A stretch of 5,824 nucleotides of DNA from the NCBI GenBank assembly GCA_910584305.1, contig CAJTZW010000029.1, positions 1 through 5,824 of the forward strand, given 5' to 3'. This DNA is from an uncultured Bacilli bacterium (lineage in GTDB: Bacteria > Bacillota_I > Bacilli_A > RF39 > UBA660). Within the stretch, counting starts at the first letter, position 1. Each line of letters begins with the position of its first letter. The notes beneath the pieces were generated by a model. That model was given only the letters and a program-made list of their open reading frames with translations. It ran no database searches and was not told the DNA's origin. Both the position numbers and the translations under genes were made by a program. Of the stretch, positions 1 to 5,547 are shown in pieces.

Positions 1-51
1 TTCTTTAAATGGACGATCATATTTACAAGTATAAAACTTATTTGTTTTCAT
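1..51 (-). CDS. N-terminal fragment of a protein cut by the window edge, possibly Rpn-type nuclease/transposase
   Basis: Only the first 17 codons are present; they read MKTNKFYTCKYDRPFKE and the frame is open at position 1. The ATG at 51-49 is preceded by a strong ribosome binding site (GAAGGAGGAG, 56-65) and a convincing sigma-A promoter, so the start is well supported. The pattern YDRPFKE resembles the beginning of Rpn/PDDEXK_2 recombination-promoting nucleases, which often start with a short basic stretch followed by D-x-x-F-K-x-(V/I)-F. Seventeen residues are too few to assign a family. The idea gains some weight because the opposite edge carries an Rpn-type C-terminus in the same orientation. 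That a gene starts here is fairly certain; its identity is a guess. Confidence 0.6.
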   Translation of the reverse strand, partial: MKTNKFYTCKYDRPFKE

Positions 52-73
52 AGAACTCCTCCTTCTTGTTAGG

Positions 74-102
74 AGTATATAGCCTTTTATTCTCTTTGTA
101 AA
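74..102 (-). promoter_or_regulatory. Sigma-A promoter of the left-edge gene
   Basis: On the minus strand a -35 box TTTACA (97-102) is followed by a 17-bp spacer and a -10 box TATACT (74-79); each matches the consensus at five of six positions. Transcription would start near 67, just upstream of the ribosome binding site at 56-65. Confidence 0.7.
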
Positions 103-128
103 ATGAAGATTTTATAATTTCTGAATAC

Positions 129-183
129 AAAAAAATACAGATTCTTAAAATTCTCTTAACAGAAATTTTAAATCTGTATTTTT
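129..183. terminator. Long A/T-rich hairpin, probably a bidirectional terminator
   Basis: Arms at 131-152 and 164-183 are complementary over about 20 bp apart from a 2-nt bulge in the left arm, with an 11-nt loop. The core is ATACAGATT against AATCTGTAT. The stem is flanked by A runs on the left and T runs on the right, so an RNA in either direction would end in a U run. It lies about 40 bp past the stop of the leftward pseudopilin-like gene and is its natural terminator. The remaining bases of 52-223 hold the left-edge promoter and nothing else I can recognise. Confidence 0.8.
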
Positions 184-223
184 CTAAAGTCAAATATATA
201 AATTGATTGCATATTCTAAAAAA

Positions 224-655
224 TTATTCTGAACACATAATATCCTCTACTTCATCTAAATCCATAACAATAGCCTTCGAATTCTCATAATGAACTATAT
301 ATTTGTCTATTTTAAAAGAACCTTGCGTCACGATACCTCCATCATCTATACAAAGGACACCCTCACTTGGTTTATTCACATAAATAGATACATCTAAAGA
401 ATCATCTAATTCTAAAACAGAATACTTACCTATCAAAGATACACCTTGATAAAGTACCCTCTCAGAAACTTTTAATTCAATCGCATGTATATAAGTAGAA
501 ATATAAGATTCCATAGCAATTTTCTGTGCAATATCTATATCCTGATTATCATCAGAAGACACACCGCTCTCTTTTTGCAACATAAAAAATAAGACAATGG
601 AAATAATTAATATAACAAGCAACATGCTAAGAAGCGTTGACCCTTTTTGACTCAT
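224..655 (-). CDS. Small membrane-anchored pseudopilin-like protein, function unknown
   Basis: A 143-aa protein whose N-terminus looks like a class III (type IV prepilin) signal: a five-residue leader MSQKG, then STLLSMLLVILIISIVLFFM as one hydrophobic helix (residues 6-26), then an acidic extracellular domain. This matches ComG-type pseudopilins, which a prepilin peptidase would cut after G5. The mature residue +5, normally Glu, is Ser (S10), as in some minor pseudopilins. Two cysteines (C102, C141) could pair outside the membrane. The start is supported by AGGAGG six bases upstream and by a sigma-A promoter. No other pilin, assembly ATPase or comG gene is in the window, so it looks like an orphan. 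It is divergent from spoVIF and ends before a strong terminator. The soluble domain matches nothing I know; a plain N-terminally anchored protein is the alternative. Confidence 0.75.
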   Translation of the reverse strand: MSQKGSTLLSMLLVILIISIVLFFMLQKESGVSSDDNQDIDIAQKIAMESYISTYIHAIELKVSERVLYQGVSLIGKYSVLELDDSLDVSIYVNKPSEGVLCIDDGGIVTQGSFKIDKYIVHYENSKAIVMDLDEVEDIMCSE

Positions 656-676
656 AAATGTCCTCCTACACTAATA

Positions 677-705
677 ATTCTAGCATATTTTACATCTCTG
701 AACAA
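677..705 (-). promoter_or_regulatory. Sigma-A promoter (extended -10) of the pseudopilin-like gene
   Basis: The minus strand has TTGTTC (700-705), a 17-bp spacer and TAGAAT (677-682). A TG dinucleotide one base upstream of the -10 makes it an extended -10, which would offset the mediocre -35. The predicted start near 670 leaves the ribosome binding site (662-667) just inside the transcript. This suggests vegetative rather than sporulation-specific expression. Confidence 0.6.
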
Positions 706-723
706 CAAATAGAAATAATAATA

Positions 724-750
724 ACCAAAAAAATCATAAAACATATACTA
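724..750 (+). promoter_or_regulatory. Candidate sigma-K promoter of spoVIF
   Basis: AC (724-725) followed by 16 bp and CATATACTA (742-750) fits the Bacillus sigma-K pattern AC-N16/17-CATANNNTA exactly, and B. subtilis spoVIF is transcribed by sigma-K. A weakness is that transcription would begin near 757, inside the AGGAGG (755-760), which would shorten the Shine-Dalgarno sequence. CATANNNTA is also common in A/T-rich DNA and occurs elsewhere in this window. Confidence 0.4.
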
Positions 751-768
751 TGTTAGGAGGTATCATAC

Positions 769-1014
769 ATGTTCAACTTTTCAGACAATTTTTTTAACAA
801 AGTAGAGAAAAAAACAAATGTAGGAAAGGAAACTATTTTAGAACTTGCTGATAAACTTCAAAAAACAGATTTAAAAAATGAAACCACATTAAGAGAAATT
901 ATTCAGCAATTGGGGCAAATGACAGGCAAAGAGGTATCAAAAGAAAAAGAAGACAAAATTATTAACGCCGTCGTAAATGACCAAGTACCTAAAGATATCA
1001 ATAAATTTTTTTAA
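769..1014 (+). CDS. spoVIF: Stage VI sporulation protein F homologue
   Basis: An 81-aa protein recognised by overall similarity to SpoVIF (B. subtilis YjcC, about 88 aa). It has an N-terminal FFxxVEKKTNVxxETILELADKLQ segment, a central helix around LREIIQQLGQMTGK (residues 42-55), and the family signature VSKEKEDKIINAVVNDQVPKD (56-76). In B. subtilis SpoVIF is a late mother-cell protein needed for proper coat assembly and spore resistance; its biochemical activity is unknown. It has no signal peptide or membrane segment, is highly charged and is predicted to be mostly helical. AGGAGG at 755-760, eight bases before the ATG, fixes the start. It lies directly upstream of spoIVA on the same strand, but a terminator and a separate promoter between them indicate independent expression. 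The C-terminus is slightly shorter than in Bacillus. Confidence 0.88.
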   Translation: MFNFSDNFFNKVEKKTNVGKETILELADKLQKTDLKNETTLREIIQQLGQMTGKEVSKEKEDKIINAVVNDQVPKDINKFF

Positions 1015-1015
1015 T

Positions 1016-1038
1016 AAGAAACTTTTGTTTCTTTTTTT
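1016..1038 (+). terminator. Short intrinsic terminator after spoVIF
   Basis: A 7-bp stem AAGAAAC / GTTTCTT (1016-1022 and 1027-1033) with a TTTT loop runs into a T stretch ending at 1038. The stem is A/T rich and weak, but its placement one base after the spoVIF stop and immediately before the spoIVA promoter supports termination here. Confidence 0.65.
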
Positions 1039-1067
1039 GAATATAAATATTCTCTACTACATATAGT
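1039..1067 (+). promoter_or_regulatory. Sigma-E-type promoter of spoIVA
   Basis: GAATATA (1039-1045), a spacer of exactly 14 bp and CATATAGT (1060-1067) match the B. subtilis sigma-E pattern (about GHATATT-N14-CATACAMT) at 6 of 7 and 6 of 8 positions. B. subtilis spoIVA is sigma-E dependent, so motif, spacing and gene agree. Transcription would begin near 1074, giving a leader of about 20 nt containing the AGGG ribosome binding site (1083-1086). Confidence 0.75.
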
Positions 1068-1092
1068 TTAATGAAAGAAAGTAGGGATTAAA

Positions 1093-2568
1093 GTGGAAAA
1101 ATTAGAAATTATAAGGAGTATCGCTACCCGTTCTAATGGGGATATATACTTAGGAGTAGTAGGTGCAGTTAGAACTGGAAAATCTACATTCATCAAAAAA
1201 GTCATAGAAACACTTGTTGTTCCAAATATCGAAGATGAATATGAAAAAAAACGCGCTTTAGATGAAATTCCTCAATCTGCGCAAGGAAAAACAATCATGA
1301 CAACAGAACCAAAATTTGTACCTAGTAACTCTGCTAAAATCCAAATAGATGACTTTACCTCTAACATTCGTCTAGTAGACTGCGTAGGTTATGTCATCGA
1401 TGGAGCAAAAGGGTATGAAGACGAAAATGGTCCAAGAATGGTCAAATGTCCATGGTATGACGAAGAAATACCATTCATTGAAGCAGCCGAAATTGGTACA
1501 GAAAAAGTAATTCGTGATCACTCATCCATTGGAATTGTTATTACTACCGATGGATCCTTTGGAGAAATCGCAAGAAATAATTATGTAGAAGCAGAAGAAC
1601 GTGTAGTATCAGAACTAAAGGAAATTGGAAAGCCATTTATTGTTGTATTAAATTCTAGTCACCCTATGCTTCCAGAAACAGAAAGATTGGCAGAAAAACT
1701 ACATGATAGCTATGGAGTTCCAGTTCTTCCAATGAGCGTTGAAAATTTAACAGAAAGAGACGTTTATACAATATTAAGAGAAGCCTTATATGAATTTCCT
1801 GTTCTAGAAGTCAGTGTCAATATGCCAGAATGGATTGCTTGCTTATCACCAAATAATTGGTTAAAGAAAATATATATTGAAAAAATTAAAGAAAGCGTAA
1901 TTGAAATTGATAAATTAAAAGACATTGAAAAAATAACATCACACTTTGAAGATTCTGAATATATTAGTAAAGCATTTTTATCAGAGGTTGATACCTCAAC
2001 AGGGATTGTTACAGTAACATTACAAGCACCAAATGGACTATACAACCAAGTATTAAAAGACATTATTGGAATTGATATCACAAATAAAGCACAATTATTA
2101 AATCTGTTCCAAGATTATAACGAGGCAAAACAGGAATATGATCAAATTAAATCGGCACTTAAAATGGTAAAACAAACCGGATATGGAGTTGCATCACCAT
2201 CACTTGCAGATATGAAACTCGATACACCACAAATCATAAAACAAGGAAATCGCTATGGTGTTAAATTAAAAGCTGTAGCACCATCAATTCATATGATTCG
2301 CGTAGATGTGGAATCAACATTTGAACCAATCATAGGTTCTGAAATTCAAAGCAAAGAATTAATTGATTATATTATGAAAGATTATGACGTCGATCCAACC
2401 AATATCTGGAAAAGTGAAATATTTGGAAGAAGTTTAGACAATATTGTCAAAGAAGGAATTCAAGCCAAGTTATCTCTCCTTCCAGAAAATGTACGTTTCA
2501 AACTTGGGCAAACTTTATCAAAACTTGTCAACAAAGGCTCTGGAAATTTATTTGCGATTGTATTATAA
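1093..2568 (+). CDS. spoIVA: SpoIVA, spore coat morphogenetic ATPase
   Basis: This 491-aa protein matches B. subtilis SpoIVA (492 aa) along its whole length. In the mother cell SpoIVA binds the forespore surface through SpoVM, hydrolyses ATP and polymerises irreversibly into the basement layer on which the coat is built. Visible features are the Walker A motif GAVRTGKST (24-32, Lys30), the sensor threonines T70/T71 in GKTIMTTEPKF, the Walker B aspartate D96 in RLVDCVGY, the conserved KGYEDENGPRM block, the middle segment ending in ALMKMVKQTGYG-type sequence (here SALKMVKQTGYG), and the C-terminal region SIHMIRVDVES through GSGNLFAIVL, which in B. subtilis targets the forespore. The start is GTG with a modest ribosome binding site; MEKLEIIRSIA aligns with the B. 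subtilis N-terminus, so the start is secure. It has its own sigma-E-type promoter. No frameshift or lost catalytic residue is seen. Confidence 0.98.
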   Translation: MEKLEIIRSIATRSNGDIYLGVVGAVRTGKSTFIKKVIETLVVPNIEDEYEKKRALDEIPQSAQGKTIMTTEPKFVPSNSAKIQIDDFTSNIRLVDCVGYVIDGAKGYEDENGPRMVKCPWYDEEIPFIEAAEIGTEKVIRDHSSIGIVITTDGSFGEIARNNYVEAEERVVSELKEIGKPFIVVLNSSHPMLPETERLAEKLHDSYGVPVLPMSVENLTERDVYTILREALYEFPVLEVSVNMPEWIACLSPNNWLKKIYIEKIKESVIEIDKLKDIEKITSHFEDSEYISKAFLSEVDTSTGIVTVTLQAPNGLYNQVLKDIIGIDITNKAQLLNLFQDYNEAKQEYDQIKSALKMVKQTGYGVASPSLADMKLDTPQIIKQGNRYGVKLKAVAPSIHMIRVDVESTFEPIIGSEIQSKELIDYIMKDYDVDPTNIWKSEIFGRSLDNIVKEGIQAKLSLLPENVRFKLGQTLSKLVNKGSGNLFAIVL

Positions 2569-2588
2569 AAAGACATCACTGTCTTTTT
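2567..2588. terminator. Bidirectional terminator shared by spoIVA and the leftward cluster
   Basis: A perfect 9-bp stem AAAAAGACA / TGTCTTTTT (2567-2575 and 2580-2588) with a TCAC loop gives U-rich ends in both directions. It overlaps the spoIVA stop (2566-2568) on one side and, on the other strand, the distal TAA (2587-2589) of the interrupted small gene. The compact, symmetrical arrangement suggests convergent genes that originally both ended at this hairpin. Confidence 0.85.
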
Positions 2589-2913
2589 ATTTTACCTTTT
2601 GATAATTATCTGAGCGTATTACGTTAGGACCACTCACCATAGATATGAGTTCCGCAACTTCTTTTGGTGCATATGCCCTCTAAAATGGAAAATATTGATT
2701 AATTCCATCATTATTTTTCAGCAAAACTAGTGTACCAATTGAAGCTTGTCTGTCTGGCTCTTCCAATTCAAAAAGCGAAGGGATCCTTTCATTTATGCTA
2801 GCTATAAATTCTTCTTTATATCTCGGAACCATAATTTCATCCCAAAGGAACAAATCTTTTTCATCATCTTTTCCACGATAATCTTGAATTACACACATTT
2901 TAATCATTTCCAT
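2587..2913 (-). pseudogene. Small gene of unknown function interrupted by an in-frame TAG
   Basis: An ATG at 2911-2913 with GAGGAGG ten bases upstream (2924-2930) opens a 77-aa reading frame that ends at TAG (2680-2682). The same frame then continues for 30 sense codons, beginning RAYAPKEVAELISMVSG, to a TAA at 2587-2589 inside the shared terminator hairpin. Without the TAG the product would be 108 aa and would fill the gap to the terminator. I read this as one gene with a nonsense change, for example from CAG or GAG. The protein is acidic and soluble-looking, with no signal peptide or membrane segment, and I do not recognise the family. It follows der by 56 bp and may be its last co-transcribed gene. 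TAG ends ysxC and the 4342-4845 gene nearby, so codon reassignment is unlikely. The 77-aa form could still be a functional gene, or the TAG a sequencing error. Confidence 0.6.
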
Positions 2914-2932
2914 ATATATTTTTCCTCCTCTT

Positions 2933-2953
2933 ATACAATGGAATCTATTGTAT
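2933..2953. repeat. Operator-like inverted repeat upstream of the interrupted small gene
   Basis: ATACAAT (2933-2939) and ATTGTAT (2947-2953) form a perfect 7-bp inverted repeat around a 7-bp centre, between the der stop and the ribosome binding site of the small gene. It overlaps the candidate -10 box, as a repressor site might. It has no T run on the minus strand, so it does not look like a der terminator. Confidence 0.5.
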
Positions 2954-2975
2954 CATAAAGATTAACTCTTTATAA
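2947..2975 (-). promoter_or_regulatory. Possible promoter (sigma-E-like or sigma-A) of the interrupted small gene
   Basis: The minus strand reads TTATAAA (2969-2975), a 14-bp spacer and GATACAAT (2947-2954). The -10 matches the sigma-E pattern at seven of eight positions but the -35 is weak. The same bases also give a poor sigma-A promoter (TTATAA-N17-TACAAT). Transcription would begin near 2940, upstream of the ribosome binding site. Confidence 0.35.
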
Positions 2976-4292
2976 CTCCTGCTCTCCTTTATTTTTAAAT
3001 TGTAAAACAATTGGAGTTCCCTCAAAATCAAATGATTCTCTTAACTTATTTTCTAAGTATCTTTCATACGAGAAATGAACAAGTCCCTTACTATTCACCT
3101 GTATATTAAAAGTAGGTGGACAAGTTTGTACTTGGTTACTAAAATAAATTTTAAGTCTTCTACCTTTATAAGAAGGAGGTAAATTCAGTTCATACGCATC
3201 CCCAATTACATCATTCAATAAACTTGTTTTAATCTCTCTCTTACTATTTTCATACACCTTCAATATTTCCGGCATTAATGTATGAATACGCTTCTTTGTA
3301 AGAGCAGATAGAAATACAATAGGCGCAAATGAGAGAAATGCAAATTCACTACGAATTAAAGTTTTAAATTTTTTCATCTCTTCATCTTTATTTTGAATTA
3401 CATCCCACTTATTCACTACAATAACAATAGACTTACCAGACTCTAAAGCATATCCAGCAATATGTTTATCATGTTCAATAATACCTTCTTCAGCATTGAT
3501 AACAAGTAGGCAAACATCGGAACGATCAATTGCTTTCATAGAACGTAACAAACTATACTTCTCTATTTTCTCATATACTTTACCACGCTTACGCATTCCA
3601 GCAGTATCAATAACCACAAAAGCCTGCCCATGGTATGTAAAAGGCATATCAATCGCATCACGAGTTGTTCCAGCCACATTAGAAACAATTACTCTATCCT
3701 CATTTAAAAGCGCATTTACTAAACTACTCTTTCCTACATTGGGTCTACCAATTACAGAAAACCTAATTGTTGAATCATTGTATTCAGGTTCACTTATAAT
3801 ATCAAAATCACGACATATCTCCTCTAATAAATCAAAAATGCCAATATTTTGTTCCCCGCTAACTTCCATATATGTATCAAATCCAAGTTCATAGAAATCA
3901 TATAGATGATTATTGGATTCTTTACTATCCACTTTATTAATTGCCACAATTACTCTTTTATCAGACTTAATAAGCATATTCCTTACGATTCGATCATTAG
4001 AAGTGATACCCTCTTTACCATCTACAACAAAAATAACTACATCGGCTTCATCAATAGCAAGTTCAGCTTGCATTTTAATCTCATCATTAAAATCATCTTG
4101 ACCACCATCAATTCCACCAGTATCAATCAAATGAAAACGATACTTATCATGCTCTACAGTCGCATAGATTCTATCTCTTGTAACACCTGGGGTATCTTCT
4201 ATAATAGAAACTTTTTTACCAACCAAACGATTAAAGATAGTAGATTTTCCCACATTTGGTCTACCAACAAGAGAAACTACAGGAACTTTCAT
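2970..4292 (-). CDS. der: Der (EngA), double-domain GTPase for 50S ribosome assembly
   Basis: Der carries two tandem GTPase domains and a C-terminal KH-like domain, binds rRNA on pre-50S particles and is essential in most bacteria. At 440 aa it is close to B. subtilis Der (436 aa). Domain 1 has G1 GRPNVGKS (10-17), G3 DTGG (57-60), G4 NKVD (119-122) and G5 around SG (145-146). Domain 2 has a second GRPNVGKS (182-189), G3 DTAG (229-232), G4 NKWD (294-297) and G5 SA (329-330). The KH-like region contains LPPSYKGRRLKIYF and CPPTFNIQVN. I start it at 4292 (MKVPVVSLVGRPNVGKS), where AGAGGT (4301-4306) lies eight bases upstream. The frame is open to an ATG at 4361, but that adds 23 hydrophobic residues foreign to the family and lacks a proper ribosome binding site. 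It lies downstream of the 4342-4845 gene and ysxC, with its own extended -10 promoter. Confidence 0.97.
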   Translation of the reverse strand: MKVPVVSLVGRPNVGKSTIFNRLVGKKVSIIEDTPGVTRDRIYATVEHDKYRFHLIDTGGIDGGQDDFNDEIKMQAELAIDEADVVIFVVDGKEGITSNDRIVRNMLIKSDKRVIVAINKVDSKESNNHLYDFYELGFDTYMEVSGEQNIGIFDLLEEICRDFDIISEPEYNDSTIRFSVIGRPNVGKSSLVNALLNEDRVIVSNVAGTTRDAIDMPFTYHGQAFVVIDTAGMRKRGKVYEKIEKYSLLRSMKAIDRSDVCLLVINAEEGIIEHDKHIAGYALESGKSIVIVVNKWDVIQNKDEEMKKFKTLIRSEFAFLSFAPIVFLSALTKKRIHTLMPEILKVYENSKREIKTSLLNDVIGDAYELNLPPSYKGRRLKIYFSNQVQTCPPTFNIQVNSKGLVHFSYERYLENKLRESFDFEGTPIVLQFKNKGEQEL

Positions 4293-4317
4293 ATATAGAC
4301 ACCTCTTTTCTTCAACT

Positions 4318-4326
4318 ATTATAACA
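4318..4326 (-). promoter_or_regulatory. Extended -10 promoter in front of der
   Basis: The minus strand reads TGTTATAAT: a perfect TATAAT (4318-4323) with TG one base upstream. The -35 position (TTTAGT, 17 bp upstream) is poor, which an extended -10 can tolerate. Transcription would begin near 4311, leaving a short leader with the der ribosome binding site. It would allow der to be expressed in addition to read-through from the ysxC promoter. Confidence 0.55.
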
Positions 4327-4341
4327 AAGAAAGAAAAAAAA

Positions 4342-4845
4342 CTAAAGTAAATTAGTTTCATTTATCAAATTGTTTTTCTGTACAATATGTTTCGTATTAT
4401 CACCATATACAATAGAATGATAATGTTCTAACATAAGGGCACTTTGAACGGGTGATAATGACTTCTTCAATTTTGCATAGAAGGCATTATGATACATATA
4501 TATATCTAAATTAGATAAAAGCATATCTGGTATAGAAAAAATATCTATAAATTCATATAAAATCATAGTGTCATTATGTATAGAGATTCTCATATCAACT
4601 TGATTATCAAAATATTCAAAATAATCTAAATCCTCTTTTTCAATTTCAACAACTACACCATAACATGCATCTATATAAATATCAACAACATAATATCCCT
4701 GCATATCAAGGTTATATACATCTTTTAGATGTAAAAAAATGGTACGAAGATTCTCCTCCAACTCTTCCATATCATCTTCAAAAGAGACCTTCATATCTGA
4801 TAAAAATAACGTAATACCATTCTCATCCATAGTTAGGATCTTCAT
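4342..4845 (-). CDS. Uncharacterised 167-aa protein, possibly a divergent MecA-type ClpC adaptor
   Basis: I do not recognise this protein with certainty. It is acidic, rich in Asp, Tyr, Ile and Leu, and has no signal peptide or membrane helix. Its layout resembles MecA. The N-terminus MKILTMDENGITLFLSDMKV parallels MecA's IERINENTIKFFISY. An EELEENLRTIFLHLKDVY helix is followed by a beta hairpin (residues 49-69, MQGYYVVDIYID..GVVVEIEK) where MecA has VEGPLWIQVQA..GLEIIVTK. A second half has YEFIDIFSIPDMLL, then IYMYHNAFYAKL, then ALMLEHYHSIV, echoing FEDVISL, LYSFENRYYLYV and SILLEYATES. MecA is usually 210-240 aa with a long acidic linker; here the linker is very short and the final MecA segment is not evident. 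The start is supported by GGTGA. It lies 48 bp after ysxC and 49 bp before der, so it is probably co-transcribed. That the gene is real is near certain; the MecA link is inference by eye. Confidence 0.85.
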   Translation of the reverse strand: MKILTMDENGITLFLSDMKVSFEDDMEELEENLRTIFLHLKDVYNLDMQGYYVVDIYIDACYGVVVEIEKEDLDYFEYFDNQVDMRISIHNDTMILYEFIDIFSIPDMLLSNLDIYMYHNAFYAKLKKSLSPVQSALMLEHYHSIVYGDNTKHIVQKNNLINETNLL

Positions 4846-4893
4846 AAAATCACCTAATATATACTATGAATTTTTTATAATATGGATAATAAA

Positions 4894-5475
4894 CTAAATA
4901 ATTCTCTCTATTTTTTCATATACTTCAGACTTACCTGTTTTAGTAACATTAGAAAACATTACAAAATCATCACCAACAACAAGTTCCAATTCATTTAATA
5001 ATAAACTACGTTGACTCTGATGTTTTGTAATTCCTACCTTATCGACTTTAGTAGCAATAATAGTGACAGGAATTTGATAATGCTTCAAAAAATCATACAT
5101 AAGTTTATCATCACTACTAGGCTTATGACGGAAATCTACAAGCATAAAAACCTGTTTTAAATTTTCACGATTTGTTAAATAATCCTCCATCATAAGCCCA
5201 AACTTTCTACGCTTACTTTTTCCTAAATTGGCAAATCCATATCCAGGAGCATCCACTAAATAAAAACTATCATTTACCAAATAAAAATTAATAGTCTGTG
5301 TTTTACCTGGATTAGAAGACGTCCTAGCATAGTTTTTTCGATTAATTAACGTATTAATAAAACTACTCTTTCCTACATTAGAGCGTCCAACCAACAAAAA
5401 CTCAGGTTTGTTATCAGTGGGATATTGACTACGTCTAACTGCACTAACCTTCATCTCTACAGAATCTATTTTCAT
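4894..5475 (-). CDS. ysxC: YsxC (EngB/YihA), GTPase for 50S ribosome assembly
   Basis: A 193-aa protein of the EngB family (B. subtilis YsxC is 195 aa), a TRAFAC GTPase that binds pre-50S particles late in large-subunit assembly and is essential in B. subtilis. Visible motifs are G1 GRSNVGKS (30-37), the G2 region NPGKTQTINFY (55-65) containing the conserved threonines, G3 DAPGYGFA (75-82), G4 TKVD (142-145) and G5 around SNVTKTG (175-181). The N-terminal SAVRRSQYP segment is typical of the family. The start ATG has a GGTGA ribosome binding site and aligns with family N-termini. In many Bacillota ysxC follows lon or clpX; neither is here, and the upstream neighbour is an Rpn-type gene. It is the first gene of a leftward cluster with a consensus sigma-A promoter about 35 bp upstream. 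Confidence 0.97.
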   Translation of the reverse strand: MKIDSVEMKVSAVRRSQYPTDNKPEFLLVGRSNVGKSSFINTLINRKNYARTSSNPGKTQTINFYLVNDSFYLVDAPGYGFANLGKSKRRKFGLMMEDYLTNRENLKQVFMLVDFRHKPSSDDKLMYDFLKHYQIPVTIIATKVDKVGITKHQSQRSLLLNELELVVGDDFVMFSNVTKTGKSEVYEKIERII

Positions 5476-5508
5476 AAAATCACCAACATTTCTTTATGAC
5501 AACAATAA

Positions 5509-5537
5509 ATTATACTATAATATAGAAATTTTGTCAA
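5509..5537 (-). promoter_or_regulatory. Consensus sigma-A promoter of the ysxC cluster
   Basis: On the minus strand a perfect TTGACA (5532-5537), 17-bp spacer and perfect TATAAT (5509-5514) form a full-consensus vegetative promoter. Transcription would begin near 5502, about 27 nt before the ysxC ATG. It is the strongest promoter in the window, consistent with constitutive expression of ribosome-assembly GTPases. Confidence 0.9.
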
Positions 5538-5547
5538 AGTAGACAAA
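5530..5547. repeat. Inverted repeat over the -35 box of the ysxC promoter
   Basis: TTTGTC (5530-5535) and GACAAA (5542-5547) are perfect inverted repeats six bases apart. The left arm contains most of the -35 box. It could be a repressor or activator site, or a chance consequence of the TTGACA sequence. Confidence 0.4.

Noticed and set aside
1764..2081. 105-aa open frame antisense to spoIVA
   Set aside because: It is a shadow of a strongly conserved gene, with no ribosome binding site or recognisable product.
2680..2682. TAG as a pyrrolysine or reassigned codon
   Set aside because: TAG is the ordinary stop of ysxC and of the 4342-4845 gene in this window, and nothing suggests a pyrrolysine system.
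2746..2958. 70-aa open frame on the plus strand opposite the small gene
   Set aside because: It has a low-complexity Phe/Ile/Tyr shadow composition, while the minus strand has a strong ribosome binding site and coding-like sequence.
3496..4298. Three open frames antisense to der (3496-3894, 3906-4298, 3913-4101)
   Set aside because: They lie wholly within der, have Ser/Ile/Thr-rich shadow composition and no initiation signals.
4293..4361. N-terminal extension of der to an upstream ATG (23 extra hydrophobic residues resembling a signal peptide)
   Set aside because: Der is cytosolic and begins directly with the G1 strand. The ATG at 4292 has a well-placed ribosome binding site, and the extension would overlap the end of the preceding gene.
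4846..4893. Sigma-K-like CATANNNTA motifs upstream of the 4342-4845 gene
   Set aside because: CATATTATA and CATAGTATA fit the -10 pattern by chance in very A/T-rich DNA; I saw no supporting reason for late sporulation expression.
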